Source of the DNA: Amaranthus tricolor
Lineage: Eukaryota; Streptophyta; Magnoliopsida; Caryophyllales; Amaranthaceae
Assembly (NCBI RefSeq): GCF_026212465.1
Contig: NC_080055.1
Coordinates: 23,960,291 to 24,024,290 of the forward strand
Length of the DNA stretch: 64,000 bases
Direction of reading: 5' to 3'
Part shown: positions 50,672 to 62,425 of the stretch, piece after piece
How the letters are laid out: each line of letters starts with the position of its first letter
Numbering within the stretch: position 1 is the first letter of the stretch
Position numbers and translations under genes: made by a program
The notes under the pieces: generated by a model
What the model saw: only the letters and a program-made list of their open reading frames with translations
What the model was told of the DNA's origin: nothing
The model's database searches: none

Positions 50672-51319
50672 ATGGCAGCATCAAGTAATTCAAAGTTAAG
50701 AAGCTCTGCATTTTCATTTCCAAATCTCATACTTTCATGCCTAAACTTAATCCTCTTCACACTTTCTTGTACATCACTTCTTCCAATCCTTCTCCTTAAA
50801 ACACCTCCAACTTCCTTAGGCTATGCTCTCTTAATCTCTTCCTTTGTCTCAATCTTATCTTCCTTCATGGGCTTTTACTCTCATCTTACTCACTTTTGCT
50901 TCCTAACCCATGTCTCCTTCCTCTTCGCCTCGCTCGCTAGCCAAGTCCTTAGCTTCCTCACCCTCTTTCTAAAGGAAAAAACGAGCCTCTCGATGCTCGA
51001 TTCATCGAGAGACCCGAGAGAGGCAAAGGTGTTAGTGTGGTCAGAATGTGGGATTTTGATTGTTATGTTTTGTTTACAAGTTGTTGTTTTGGTGTTGAGT
51101 TGTGGTATTCATAGGTGTTGGGTTAGGGAGTATGAAGGATGGGAGGAAGAAAGGGAGAAAATGGAGAGGAAAAGGAGTATAAGGATTGATGAGGAGTCTA
51201 TGGTTAATTTGGCTAAGATTTCTGAGGTTCAAGCTAAGAAGTTAGATGAGAAGGTGAAGACTCAAAGTAAGTTTAATGGAAATGGAAATCAATGGGTTAA
51301 AAATGATTTTGAAGGATAA
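50672..51319 (+). CDS. Plant-specific four-helix membrane protein (tetraspanin-like)
   Basis: A single-exon, 215-residue protein. Four hydrophobic segments lie at about 15-42, 48-70, 74-102 and 123-146. Between helices 3 and 4 is the conserved loop KEKTSLSMLDSSRDPREAKV. After helix 4 come CWVREYEGWEEE and a charged, coiled-coil-like tail ending QWVKNDFEG. I recognise the arrangement (KLRSSAFSFPN head, TPPTSLGYA loop, WVK.DFEG end) as a conserved plant family annotated only as uncharacterised or tetraspanin-like. Its biochemical role is unknown. The start is the first ATG and matches the expected family N-terminus. The intact frame and codon use argue for a working gene. Confidence 0.88.
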   Translation: MAASSNSKLRSSAFSFPNLILSCLNLILFTLSCTSLLPILLLKTPPTSLGYALLISSFVSILSSFMGFYSHLTHFCFLTHVSFLFASLASQVLSFLTLFLKEKTSLSMLDSSRDPREAKVLVWSECGILIVMFCLQVVVLVLSCGIHRCWVREYEGWEEEREKMERKRSIRIDEESMVNLAKISEVQAKKLDEKVKTQSKFNGNGNQWVKNDFEG

Positions 51320-51455
51320 TATATGTGATTTATTAGATGATTAAGTTGTGTAAATTACATGTTTGTTTGATTGTATTTATTATTAGTTGTTTTTGTATTA
51401 CTTACTAGTAATATATGCTAGTACTATTATATGCTTTTATGCTTTGTTGTATATT

Positions 51456-51512
<57 letters not shown>

Positions 51513-52960
51513 ATTGACCGAGTGATGAGGAGACCTATGTAAAATTGTACCTAAGACATTTACTGAAAAGTGGTATTTGCTCCTTAAATGAGACAAGATT
51601 CGATTCTTTTTATATTTTTATTGTTTTTAATAAAGTGTTCGTTAGACATCCGAACGAAAAGCAGTTTTTTCATTTTCTTGATGAAGTCTTTATTTTCATT
51701 AAGTTTTTAAATTTAAATCGTTAAACTAAAATTTTTTTTATGTCTATCTAATCATTAATTTCATGATCATCTCCATAGAGAGACTTGAAAAAGAGACCTC
51801 CAAGGCAGAAGAGTTCAATTATATCATAAATTATATCAAAAATAGTAAGTTAGATCAAAATTCAAGTCTTAGAATCACTTTCTCTAAGTAAGATTTTAAG
51901 TTTAATTTTTATCTAATTTTTTTTTAATCCGAAATTTAAATAAAAAAGTTAATAAGTTGGATCAATGAAATCAATAAGTGAACTCTTACTTGCCATTTAA
52001 TACACATGGCATACATGCTTAATTACTTAATTTGTAGTTGTACAAAATCAACCATTAACATTAACAAATTACAAGTTTCCCACAACAAAGAGAGCATCAC
52101 ATGAAAGTACCAAGTTCAATAATAAGAATCATGTGGTAGCAGATAATTAGGACAAAATTATGTTATGGTGGGAAACTATAAAAAGGTCCACTAGTGAAAC
52201 CACATGCCCATACAATCCAGCTCAAACTTATGGTGAATCTGCATGTTACAAATCACATATCATTACATTTGGGCCCCACCATAACCCCCTAAACAAACTC
52301 TTCAAAATAGACCCGATTAATCAAAATTAAGTTCGACTTAACTCGACCTTTAATAACTCCATTTAAAAATCAAATTGGATTGACAAAATATTCACATAAG
52401 CTTGAAATTACCTGATCTGAAATATACTTATTACATTTCACTTTTTATGTAATTCAATTCGTAACTTTGATCATTTAGCTATGCTTAACTAAAAATTATA
52501 AAAATTTAATATTATAAAAGTATTCGATTAGACGATTCAAACAAGATCTCACGTGACGATATTTTTTCTAACACATTAGTCGCAATATATAAAATAAGCT
52601 TGAAAGATGAATAGTACAAATAATTCTTATGTAGCGACTATTTCAAAACGAAGGAAGTATATGAGACGATCTGACTGACAGACATATGGGTTAATAGCCC
52701 ACCTTATACATGTTATGACAATTTAAACTTATTATTTAATAATCATTTTACCGAGAGACAGTCTCATACAAGAGTAACTCTTCATCTACTGGTTAGCAAC
52801 TAGAAACGTTGCCACTATCCTTCGCATCACGTTTGTTTTTGGCAATATCTGTAGTTTTATACATGACTCCACCAATCTAATCTGTTCAAATTCACAGTAT
52901 TTATTTCTATGAATTTCCCATATCCAAATCTAAATCCAAACATACATTTTAATAATTATA
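51320..52960. other. Intergenic region with two MITE-like repeats
   Basis: A (TA)n run lies at 51461-51511. At 52426-52660 a Stowaway-like repeat has TACTT ends and the phrase GATTAGACGATTCAAACAAG shared with 59090-59344 and 58560-58688. At about 52660-52790 a GAGACGATCTG ... GACAGTCTCATACAAGAG pair is another short GAGACGGTCTC-family copy. No gene is seen. Confidence 0.5.
52426..52660. mobile_element. Stowaway-like MITE (family with AAACGAAGGAAGTA end)
   Basis: The left end is ATACTTATTACATTTCACT and the right end, reversed, TATACTTCCTTCGTTTTGAA, with TA at both borders as for mariner/Stowaway insertions. The internal phrase CACATTAGTCGCAATATATA recurs at 59265-59285. Confidence 0.5.
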
Positions 52961-55900
52961 ATGTTTTCCAAACTTGCTTTCACTCATCAACCAATCTGTT
53001 TCAAGTATTTTAGCAACACTAAAACATGTCCTGCAAGACCTTCCGGCTTTCTCTGCAAAATGTAAGTTTTACATGTTTATTTTTCTCTATTTATGTCTAT
53101 TTTTTGGTCAATTGTAGCTACATTTTTTGTAATTTAAAAACTTTTACGGATAAATGTAGCAAATTTATTTAGTATTTGTTCTACAATGTTTGAAACTCGC
53201 ATTATATGGTAATTATAAGGACGGATTTTTCTTTTTTTTTTTAATTTTTATTTTAGATATGTTGATTTTAATATGTAAAATCTAAATTCATTATTTTTTA
53301 AAATTTAATTCATTTTCATTCATATGTAAAGCTATTTTAAAAAGTATAATATAATTTATTAGTTAACTCGTTTTTTGAATTTGTATTACATTAAAATGGC
53401 TTAAATATAGCTTAAAATCGACCATCATATTATATTTCAAACGTAATTGATCAAGATAAAATAAATTTAATTCTTTATATCCACGAAAAAACCCGTTTAA
53501 AATTTATCTCTCCATCTGCATAATACTTCAAATATAATCGACAATATGAAACAAACGGTGTAGCAAAATTAATTAATACAATGAAGATTGATTTGACTTA
53601 TTAGGGAAATTAAGTCAAGAACTCCATTAATAGAAGTGGAAGAGGAAGATCTAAGAAAGGAAGGAGAAGCAAATTGTATAGATGGAGTTCCAAAAACACA
53701 TACATTAAAGAGAGCAGAACTTGAGTTTACAAAATTGCAGCAATTAGGTTTAGAGATCAATCATGATACCACATGCTACTATTTTGGAGATTTTGTGGCT
53801 CGTCAACCTTTCGTCGATGAAGAATATTGGGTATTGTACTTTCACTTTTTATTACGTAACTTATTCATTTTGCATCATTTTGATCAATAAGATCGTAATT
53901 TAAAATAATGCAAAATGAGTGAGATAGATGAATATTTTTCGATGCTTCTGATACATATTTATTAGTCTCTCATATTTTAAGAAAAAAAGGAAAAATAACT
54001 GCATGAGACTATAGAAAAAGAGTAAATAAGAAAAAAAAAAAACCATAATTTGATAGCAATTATAGGTGTAAATAAGTGAATTACTATACACATTTAAAAA
54101 TGTTTAATGTTAAAATAATAAATAAATATCATAAAAACTAAATGTGTGACTATTGAAAAGAATAGAAGGAATCATTACTCGATCATTAGTATACCTTTTC
54201 TTTATGGGCCTCTCCTCTTCTTTCCTTTTCTCTAGAGGGGCATAAATATAATTTGTCTGCTATCTTTTTTCTCCGAATTTTAATTTGTGTGGAATATTGA
54301 GTTGATGATGATCGATGATGAATACTCATTAGTATGATCAAGATATTTAGAGGTTTATAATAACTTGATTGTTTTGTTGTTGTGGTAGACAGCAGCCTGG
54401 CTTCGTGCGGAAAGTCATTGGGAAGATCTACCCAATCAAAGGTCTTATTTGATCTACTCCCTGCTTTCTTTAGGCCTTGAGATGTTTGGCAATTAACTGT
54501 TGATTGTTATGATTACTTATAACTTTAAAATAATTATTTATGACTTTAAAGTAATTAATTAAAAAAATGGACTAATTTATGAGTCCGTCTCATAGTGAGA
54601 CAGTCTCATACAAGATATTTTGGGTCAAACAACCCCTTAGTAACAAAAACTTAATTATGGGCAAGACTAAAAGAGCCCAACTATACCAAATATTTTGGGT
54701 AAGATGAATTTGCAATAATTTTCAATATCTTTATTCTTTTTAATTAATTTCCTTCCTTTCTTTTCCTTAATTTTATACTCTAATTATTTTGAGTGTAATT
54801 TTGTGTTAATGAATATATCAGATATGCTGATAGCTACAAAAGGCAATTTGCGGAAAAGGTAATCGGTTCAATCAAATTAACCATCTACAATACTACAACT
54901 AGGAATCTTCTAATTAAATTTAATATTATTCCCTCCATTCATATTGATATTCTCTTTACAAGACAAATATTCACTAGAATTATGAAAAGTTAAATTTTTT
55001 TATATGGTAAAAATATTATTTTATTTAATAATAAATTAATAGAGAAAAAGTGGTGAATATAAACATTAAAAAATATAAGATAAAGTTAGTAAAAAATATT
55101 AGGACCACAAACATTTAAAAAATGTGAAAAATATGTGGATAACATAAACATTATAAAACGTTAAAATAAAGTTTGTGAGGGGACCATAAGTATTACTCCT
55201 AAAAAATATTAAAATTAGGATGATTAATGCTAATTATGTCCAAAAATATGTTATAAATAGAAAGATTATTTAGGTAATAAACAATAAATAAAATTGTCTA
55301 GTTTGAAAAATGAGAACATTAAATAAGAATGAAGAGTATTGTTACACTCAATTTGCCTCATTTTCTATTTCAGTTCAATCCAATAAATTTACCTCACTTA
55401 TTTTTTTGAATACGGTCTTACCATTTATACTCTATTTTTTCCCTCTTCTTTCTATACATTATACTATGTTAATTCATCATATTTAATTTTTTTTGTTTTA
55501 GTGCAAAAAGTCAAATGGAACAAAATGATCGAAATAAAAGAATATTTTTTTAATTACTAATACCTCCTATATATCATTATATCTTGATTAGGAGTACAAC
55601 GCTTTAAAACGGAGATGCAAAGGAAACCATGAGCAGCAGTCTACATGCATCATCACGGTAAACATTCTTACAAGTAACACCCAACTGTACTGACGAATTT
55701 ATCATAATTCACCATTTTTATCACCACAAAATATTATGTAACACCTATCAAATTTCAAGAATGCATCAACAACAATTATATATTAAGTCGGAGTTAGAAT
55801 GATAGAAACAAGAATCGAAGTCACGAGATTTTCAATAAAGTGTCAATTTAGCACAAAACAACCGGTCTTCTGAGAAACTATCTCTCTAAGAAACGTCTTT

Positions 55901-58900
55901 CAAGTTCAGCCTATTAGAGCTTAATACTATAGGCCGATTCATTTAGAGATAGTCTCTTAAAGAGATCGTCTCACACAAGAATTTGTATAACACAAATGAG
56001 ATGAATAAAGATGCTATAAAGTTGAAAGAAATATAGATTGGTTCAAGAGTATGTATTAAATATCTTGGTCCATATTCTAGAGTAATAGGGATATGCAATA
56101 CGACGTGGCATATAGAATTAAGTTTGGGTAGAAAAAATGAAGAAGGATCGAGATGTGTCCCTAAAATTAAAAGGTGCTTGTGTATTGTTCGAAATGTTAG
56201 GTTTTTAGAAAAGAATATAGTAGGCAGATGGGAGTAGTGGAAAATAGAGCTAGTGCTTTAATCGATGAGTGGATATACATAGCATAGTAGAGTGTATAGG
56301 TTGAATTTCAAATTTTGAGTAGAAGACGAGAGAGAATCGTTTATGGTGGTTGGGCATATGCAAAGACAGGTATCAATAAACTGATAAGGAAAATATAAAA
56401 TTCAAACTCAAATTACTTTTAGCGAAAAAGACCGAAAATACAAAAATGAAATAATCAATCTTTGGATTGACTATAATGGTATCACAAAAGATTAAACTAT
56501 TTATAATCAGTTGTTTTAAACTAATAATCTGTTTGGTTATTGGTACTAAATAGTGGTCATGAAAATAATTTGCACAATAAATTTTCTTGAAATGTATTGG
56601 AATTCTTTTTTCAAAATTTTTCACTAACACCTAATACAACCTCTTCATATGGTAGTGTATTGAAATAAATTTTAGGATGAAAAATGAAACGATGAAAGTT
56701 GAACAATCGTTAAGCTTGCCAAAAAATATTCCTATTAACTTATTATCATTTCTATCATTTAATACCGATAATCAAGCTCCATGTCAGTGTACTTGACTTC
56801 CATATTAACATATAAATAATCTATTAACAATTACTCATCTAAATGATTTATGCAGGTAAAAAAGGAAGTGAAGAATGTTAAACATACCATACTGAAAAGT
56901 GTGGTAGGAACCTTAGATTTGAATGTACGGTATTTATTGCAAGGTGAATCCTTCCCTGGGGTAAGAAAATTCAGCTCTAAAGTATTCTTAAGCAAATAAT
57001 ATCCTCGGTTTCTTTAAACTCGCAAATAACTCTAAACAAATCCAGTGATCTGATATTCATCCGACCTAATAATCTTATTTGATTTGACCTTATTTAAAAA
57101 TAGATTTACAATTAAGTAAAAATTCAACATGGGTACAAAAACCCGATTTTAAACCGATCTGAAATACTTGACCCAAAATCAACTCGATGACCCGAAAACA
57201 TTTAGGTAGGCATTTCGACAAATCAGCTCTAATTAGCTATTGATTTTTTTTTAATAAAGTATATATTTACATTCATAATTTCTTCCTCTAATTATGACCA
57301 TACAAAATGGATTGCAAGTAAAAATATAGAAGTAAAAGATAGCTTAATCCATCTATATTCTAATATTAAAACAGATATCACCTAAGTACACGTGTCATTA
57401 CTGATGAGTTTAGTTTCCGTCTAATAAGTAAAGTACTAAATACGCTATTACCTCAAATAGCCTTTAATATCTAGATTATCTACTATAATAATCCCTACAA
57501 TTAAGGAATTAATTACTGCAACATTAATGACTTTCTATGTCTCCTTAAACTAATTATCACATTTTTTGAAGATCATTGCAACTTGTGATGAAAGATTACT
57601 TCTATCTTTTTCTCATAAAAATTCCATATCTTTCTTCTATTCTCATATTTAAAAAATTAGATTATTTTATTTTTAATTATCTCTCTCTATAGATTTTTTG
57701 GGTTTAGCTAATTCGAACCAAAGAGAGAAGTAAAGCATGTAACCAATCTCGATGAATGGGTCATATCTCCTGCATTACTCTATTTTTATCTTTTATTTTC
57801 TTAAATATTTTATTTATTATTTTTCATATCATATTTTTCTATGTGTGTGAATGATTTATTTATAAATTTGAATTTTAATTGCTTTTTATTGTTATTATTT
57901 TGATTGATCAAACCTGGATCTCTTTTTTCCTAATTTAGCAAAATTTAATTTCTTTATTCAAATTGAGGGGAAGTAACTCGTGTTTAGAGATGGACAAAAT
58001 CTACAGAGGAGTAATTAAACTTGAGAAGGATTGACAATAACAATCGTGATATTGTTTCCTAATACTAAAATAGAATTCAATCATTTGATTATTACCTAAC
58101 ATAAATTTTAAATTTTTTCCAATATGTATTAATGCATGATCAATCATATATAGTTGTTTCTTGGGTCAAAAGTAAGCAAAAACTAAAGATTATAATATGT
58201 GATGATTATGATAATATTTATACTTTAACATAAAATATTATACACAAAAAAGGGTTCAATATTTATAGTTGATAAAAGTTGTTATAAACGTATCCATTTC
58301 ACTAAGTTTATATATGGTTTAACTTTATTTTCTGTCGTAATGTATATTATGGTACACAAACCTATATTTTAAATTGGGTACCAATATTATTTTTTTTATT
58401 CATCTGTTTTTGATAATTTTTATTTATTTACGTAAAAATATATGTTAAATATGATAAAATATTAAATAACCCGTGTTTAGCACGGGCAATCACCTAGTAT
58501 TATCTCTAATTATGTGTATTAAAAACTTAAAAAATTTTGAAATTAATAATCTTTGTATTGAGACGATCAAACAAGATCTCACTTGACTATGTTTTAACCG
58601 ATAGATTATAAACTAAACACAAATTAAAGATGGTGAATGAATAGTGATATTTTTCTAATGTTAGAAGTGGAGCAGTGGAAGTATATACTTTTTTTTTGTT
58701 TCAAGAAATTCTTTCAACGAATTTTCATGAAATTTTAAAAACTTATAAGCTTTTAGATGTAGATATATTATTTTATTGAATAGTAAGTTTGACGGAAAAA
58801 ATGGTAAGCACCATAAAGGAACCATAACTATTAAAAAAATGGTTTTATAAAGTTAGTGAGAATACATGTCGGGACTATTAAGCAATCTAAAAATGTTAAA

Positions 58901-60523
58901 ATAAAGTTAGTGGAAAATATATGGGAACCATAAGTATTATTAAAATAAATATTTAAATGAAGGTATACAAGGTTAATTTTCTCCAAAATTTGTGATATAA
59001 ATGAAAATATTCAAATAACAAATTGAAATTGAAAACAACTCTAAGGAATGAGGGAAGTACAAATGAATTTTTAATGATTATACTTCTCTGTTTCATTATA
59101 CTTTCACATTTCATATTTGACATGATTCAATAATGCATAATTTTGACCATTTATATTTTGAACTATGCATAATTAAAAATTGAAAAAGTTGTTAATACGA
59201 AAGTATACGATTAAACGCTTCAAACAAGCTTCACATGATTATATTTCTTATTACACATTAGCCGCAATATATAAAATTAATTTAAACAATAAAATGTACC
59301 AATAAGTCTAATATAACGAATATTTTTTAAAACGAATCAAGTATGAAATAAAATAAAGCCTTTTTAAATGAAAAAAATTGTGTAGGAAAGAGTGGAGGCA
59401 CCTCTGTTCTGCAGCATTGACAGAAAGGGAACAAGCAAATATGGCTATATTGCTAACTTATGTGTAGCAAAATCAGCCCGCCGCAAAGGGATTGCCATCA
59501 ATATGTTGAAGTATGCTATTGAATCTGCAAAATCTAAGGGTAATCACACATCTTTTTAACTATAGTTGGTTAATGATTTTCCTAATGGTCTTAACTCTTA
59601 AATATGTCACTTATTTCGATAGACCCAATATCCATAACTAATTGGTTTTATATTATACGGAACTATACTAAAATGATTAACACAAATTGTTGTGAGTGAC
59701 TGTCTTTCTATGAGACGCATTAAATATATTAGCTAAATAGCCTATATAAATTAAAGAGAAAATAAGAATATGAGTTTTTTGTTTTGAGGTGGTCTCTTTG
59801 AAAGATAGTCTCTCACAAGAGTAGTTGGCTTACTTATTAAGTTATCTGCAATTCTATTTAATGTAAAGTTACATGTGATTTTTGTTTCACAAAATTAATC
59901 GAAAATTACCTCTAAATTATAACTAACAAGGATAAGGTTGCTTATATTCCCAAAATACTATTATCGAATCTCTATATTCCTTGTAGATGAGAGTCATTTA
60001 ACGACTTTGCGATAATAAAATATTATTCGCAATTGTCTTTGCTTAGATGGCTTATTGATATTTTCGACATGTAACAGGTGCTGAGATGGTATTTGTTCAT
60101 GTTTATAGGAAGAACATACCAGCCCAAAAGCTGTATGAAAAATTGGGATTTAAGGTAATACAATTTTTAATAAAAGAATTTGATAAGTGTTGCAGGTGTC
60201 TTTCTAGACGCGATGTGTCTATATGACAGTTGTTTTTTTTAATCTGGAATCTATTTATTTGAGGATAATTGAGTGTGTATTTGTCTTTGTCCTATCCGTA
60301 AAGAGAACAGGGGTATGATCTATCCACTATCCTCATCTTCAATTATTGATTTGTGCGAGATACTGAATGAATGACTGTGACCCTAAATCTGAATAGTGTT
60401 TATATATCCTTTAAAAATTAAATATTAAATTATGATGATGAGACATGGATGCAACAGGTAGTAGAAGTAGCAAGTCTACAATTAGTGGAAGAGGGAATGT
60501 ACCTGCTATGTTGCAAGACATAG
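52961..60523 (+). CDS. GNAT N-acetyltransferase, probably chloroplastic, 9 exons
   Basis: Exons: 52961-53061, 53605-53830, 54389-54441, 54822-54858, 55592-55657, 56856-56960, 59386-59539, 60078-60154, 60458-60523. All joins are GT-AG and in phase; the sum is 295 codons including the stop. The 294-residue protein starts MFSKLAFTHQPICFKYFSN, rich in Ser/Thr/Lys and without acids, like a plastid transit peptide. The GNAT core runs from about residue 95 to the end. It includes TLDLNVRYLLQGESFPG, the acetyl-CoA loop ARRKGIA (about 227-233) after YIANLCVAKS, and the closing NIPAQKLYEKLGFK. This wording matches plant plastid GNATs, which acetylate N-termini and lysines of stromal proteins; the exact paralogue number is not decided. 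Codon 34 (ATG) is split by intron 1. Introns hold a Helitron and several MITEs. No damage is visible. Confidence 0.88.
54937..55341. mobile_element. CTCCCT-ended MITE-like repeat in GNAT intron 4
   Basis: It begins ATTCCCTCCATTCATATTG and ends, reversed, ATACTCTTCATTCTTATTTA. Inside are GTTAGTAAAAAATATTAGGACC and TGTCCAAAAATATGTTATAAA words shared with the 590-1385 and 58688-59060 copies. Confidence 0.55.
55860..55990. mobile_element. Short MITE of the GAGACGGTCTC family in GNAT intron 5
   Basis: The right arm reads AGATCGTCTCACACAAGAAT and the left arm GTCTTCTGAGAAACTATCTC, with AGGCCGATTCA near the middle. No core repeat. Confidence 0.5.
57352..58497 (+). mobile_element. Non-autonomous Helitron in GNAT intron 6
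   Basis: The 5' end is TCTATATTCTAATATTAAAA, preceded by A. The 3' end is CTAG, followed by T, so the 1146-bp element sits between A and T without target duplication. Eleven bases before the 3' end is a 6-bp hairpin, CCCGTG-TTTAG-CACGGG (58470-58486). These are the diagnostic Helitron features. There is no Rep/helicase coding inside, only AT-rich DNA. Confidence 0.88.
58688..59060. mobile_element. CTCCCT-family MITE-like repeat in GNAT intron 6
   Basis: It shares TTAGATGTAGATATATTATTT, AAAGTTAGTGGAAAATATATG and CCAAAATTTGTGATATAAAT with the copies at 590-1385 and 54937-55341, and ends AATGAGGGAAGTAC. Confidence 0.5.
59090..59344. mobile_element. Stowaway-like MITE in GNAT intron 6
   Basis: The left end is TATACTTCTCTGTTTCATTA and the right end, reversed, TACTTGATTCGTTTTAAAAA. 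The interior GTATACGATTAAACGCTTCA and CACATTAGCCGCAATATATA match the 52426-52660 copy in order. Confidence 0.5.
59679..59824. mobile_element. Short MITE of the GAGACGGTCTC family in GNAT intron 7
   Basis: The left arm is ACACAAATTGTTGTGAGTGAC; the right arm, reversed, ACTCTTGTGAGAGACTATCTT. The middle is AT-rich and short. Confidence 0.55.
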
Positions 60524-60789
60524 AACATAATTTGGCAAAATGAAGTCTTCTTGTTATTGTAGACTTGGAGTACATTATATTCTCAAATTAAATATTTATA
60601 CATCATTACAAATCATTTATACAAGCAAGTGTACATTCTTAATTATATTCTTTATTTATATTCATATTTTTAGTGAATAAGTTTAAATAAAAAGATGTCA
60701 AGTTTTTTAATCTTTAAAGATTATTTATATGTAAGATATTAATTGTTTCTTTAATGGCAATGAAGAGGCCTTGTATTTTGGTGACTTGG

Positions 60790-61390
60790 ATAAATAAATT
60801 ATTGTGCGACAGCGGAAGCAAAGATCAAAAATAATAACGAAAAACAATAAAGATTCAAACAAACAATAAAGAAAATCACATCGAGAAATTAACGTGGTTC
60901 ACTATCAATGTGATAGCTATATCCACCGACACCGAGAATAAACTTATCATTAGAAACCGGAAAATTACAAGGTGCACAAAAGGCCACAACAATGGCGTTC
61001 CAAGCTTTTTATCTCTTAGTTTTCCTCACTTTGTGTTTTGCATTGCATCTAAGACAATATGGCCTTTATATAGTATACCTCATAAACAAAGAAATTAGGT
61101 TAACAATTACAAAAAAATCGGCCCAAAAAACTAAGCAACCGTCAAAAAACGTGGAAAAACTAAATTCAAGCACAAAACGCACTGCTCCGCGCCTTGCGTA
61201 GATCTACGCGCCCCGCCTAATACTCCGCGGCATGCGCTCCAGGCTATTCCAAGACACAAGCTTTTTCGCGACCCGCGTGATAAATTTTTGACCCACACGT
61301 AATTCATCTTTTTTATGATCTTGAACTTGGTTCGAGTTACAAAATCCCAATACAAGTATAAATAGATTGAGACGGGTGGTTGACCTTGAG
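60790..61390. mobile_element. Copia-type LTR fragment (tentative)
   Basis: TTGTGCGACAGCGGAAGCAA, then AACGTGGTTCACTATCAATG and TATATCCACCGACACCGAGA, is wording I associate with LTRs or leaders of plant copia elements. A GC-richer block (61180-61290) with GCGCCCCGCC follows. No partner LTR, primer site or coding was found, so borders are approximate. Confidence 0.35.
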
Positions 61391-61690
61391 ATTAGTTGAA
61401 TGGAGACAAGATAAATAAAATTTTCAATAAAAGAATAATGTGATCCAAAATCAATATTTTGTTAAAAACAAAGAAAAATCTAAAAGGATGAACTCAACAA
61501 GTCTGCAATAAAATACATCTGTTTCGAAATACCAAGTATTTTTGATATTCTTCAAAATTTTATTTAAGCTTATTTAATATTTTATGTTGCAAAATATATA
61601 TGTAAAAAATATAGTCAAGTAAAATTTTGTTTGAATTTTATTGCATAATTTCACAATATTAAATATTATGATTTTTATTAAAATAACCTA

Positions 61691-61954
61691 TTCCCTTCGT
61701 TTGTTTTCAAATGTATCATTTGCTTTTGGATTACTATTCATCAATCGCTCTTAATTTGTTAATTATTCTTAATCCACGCATTAAATCATAGTCAAAAGAG
61801 ATCTTGTTTGATTCATCTCAACATTAGGCTTGTTAATATCTAGTTTATATGATATTTAATTATACACAATTATCACTACTTAGTATTAAATTAATATATT
61901 GACAAACATATATACAAAAAGCAAATTGGACATTTAAAATGAAAACAGAGGGAG
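61691..61954. mobile_element. Stowaway-like MITE
   Basis: The left end is TTCCCTTCGTTTGTTTTCAA and the right end, reversed, CTCCCTCTGTTTTCATTTTA. TA lies at both borders (61689-61690 and 61955-61956). The interior, reversed, shares the CAAACAAGATCTC phrase with the 52426 and 58560 copies. Confidence 0.6.
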
Positions 61955-62425
61955 TATTAAATTGCGTAATAGAGTGAAATGTGACAAGTACTTTTATAAT
62001 ACTTCGTCCATTTCATATTAGTTGCATCAAACCAACTTTTGCACTATCTATTATTCTATGGTAATTTATATATTTTGGCTAATATAAGAGAAAAAACATA
62101 GTCACATCTGATTTTTTTTGTCTCGTCGCATATATTCATATTATCAAAATTTATAATTTTTAGTTATAATTAACTCTACCTAAATAATCCGACAAATATA
62201 TTAAATTGTATAAAAATATGTTTTGTACAGGTATTTTAAAACATGAAAATATAACGGGATAATTAGTTACCATTTATCATAAAGTCACCTTCTCTTCCGT
62301 CCATCAAGTATCCATCATCTCTACCAAGCACTCACTCATCATTAATATAATCACAGAAAGGCAGAGTGAAATTCAATTAATTCAATTCAAATCAAATTAA
62401 ATCAAATCAAATTAAAACGACAAAA

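Larger units (their letters stand above)
60524..62425. other. Intergenic region before the metacaspase gene
   Basis: No gene is visible. It holds a retroelement LTR-like fragment (about 60790-61390) and one or two Stowaway-like MITEs (61691-61954; a weaker pair of ends at about 62000-62264). The metacaspase leader from 62362 is a run of AATTCAA/AATCAAA words. Confidence 0.5.
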
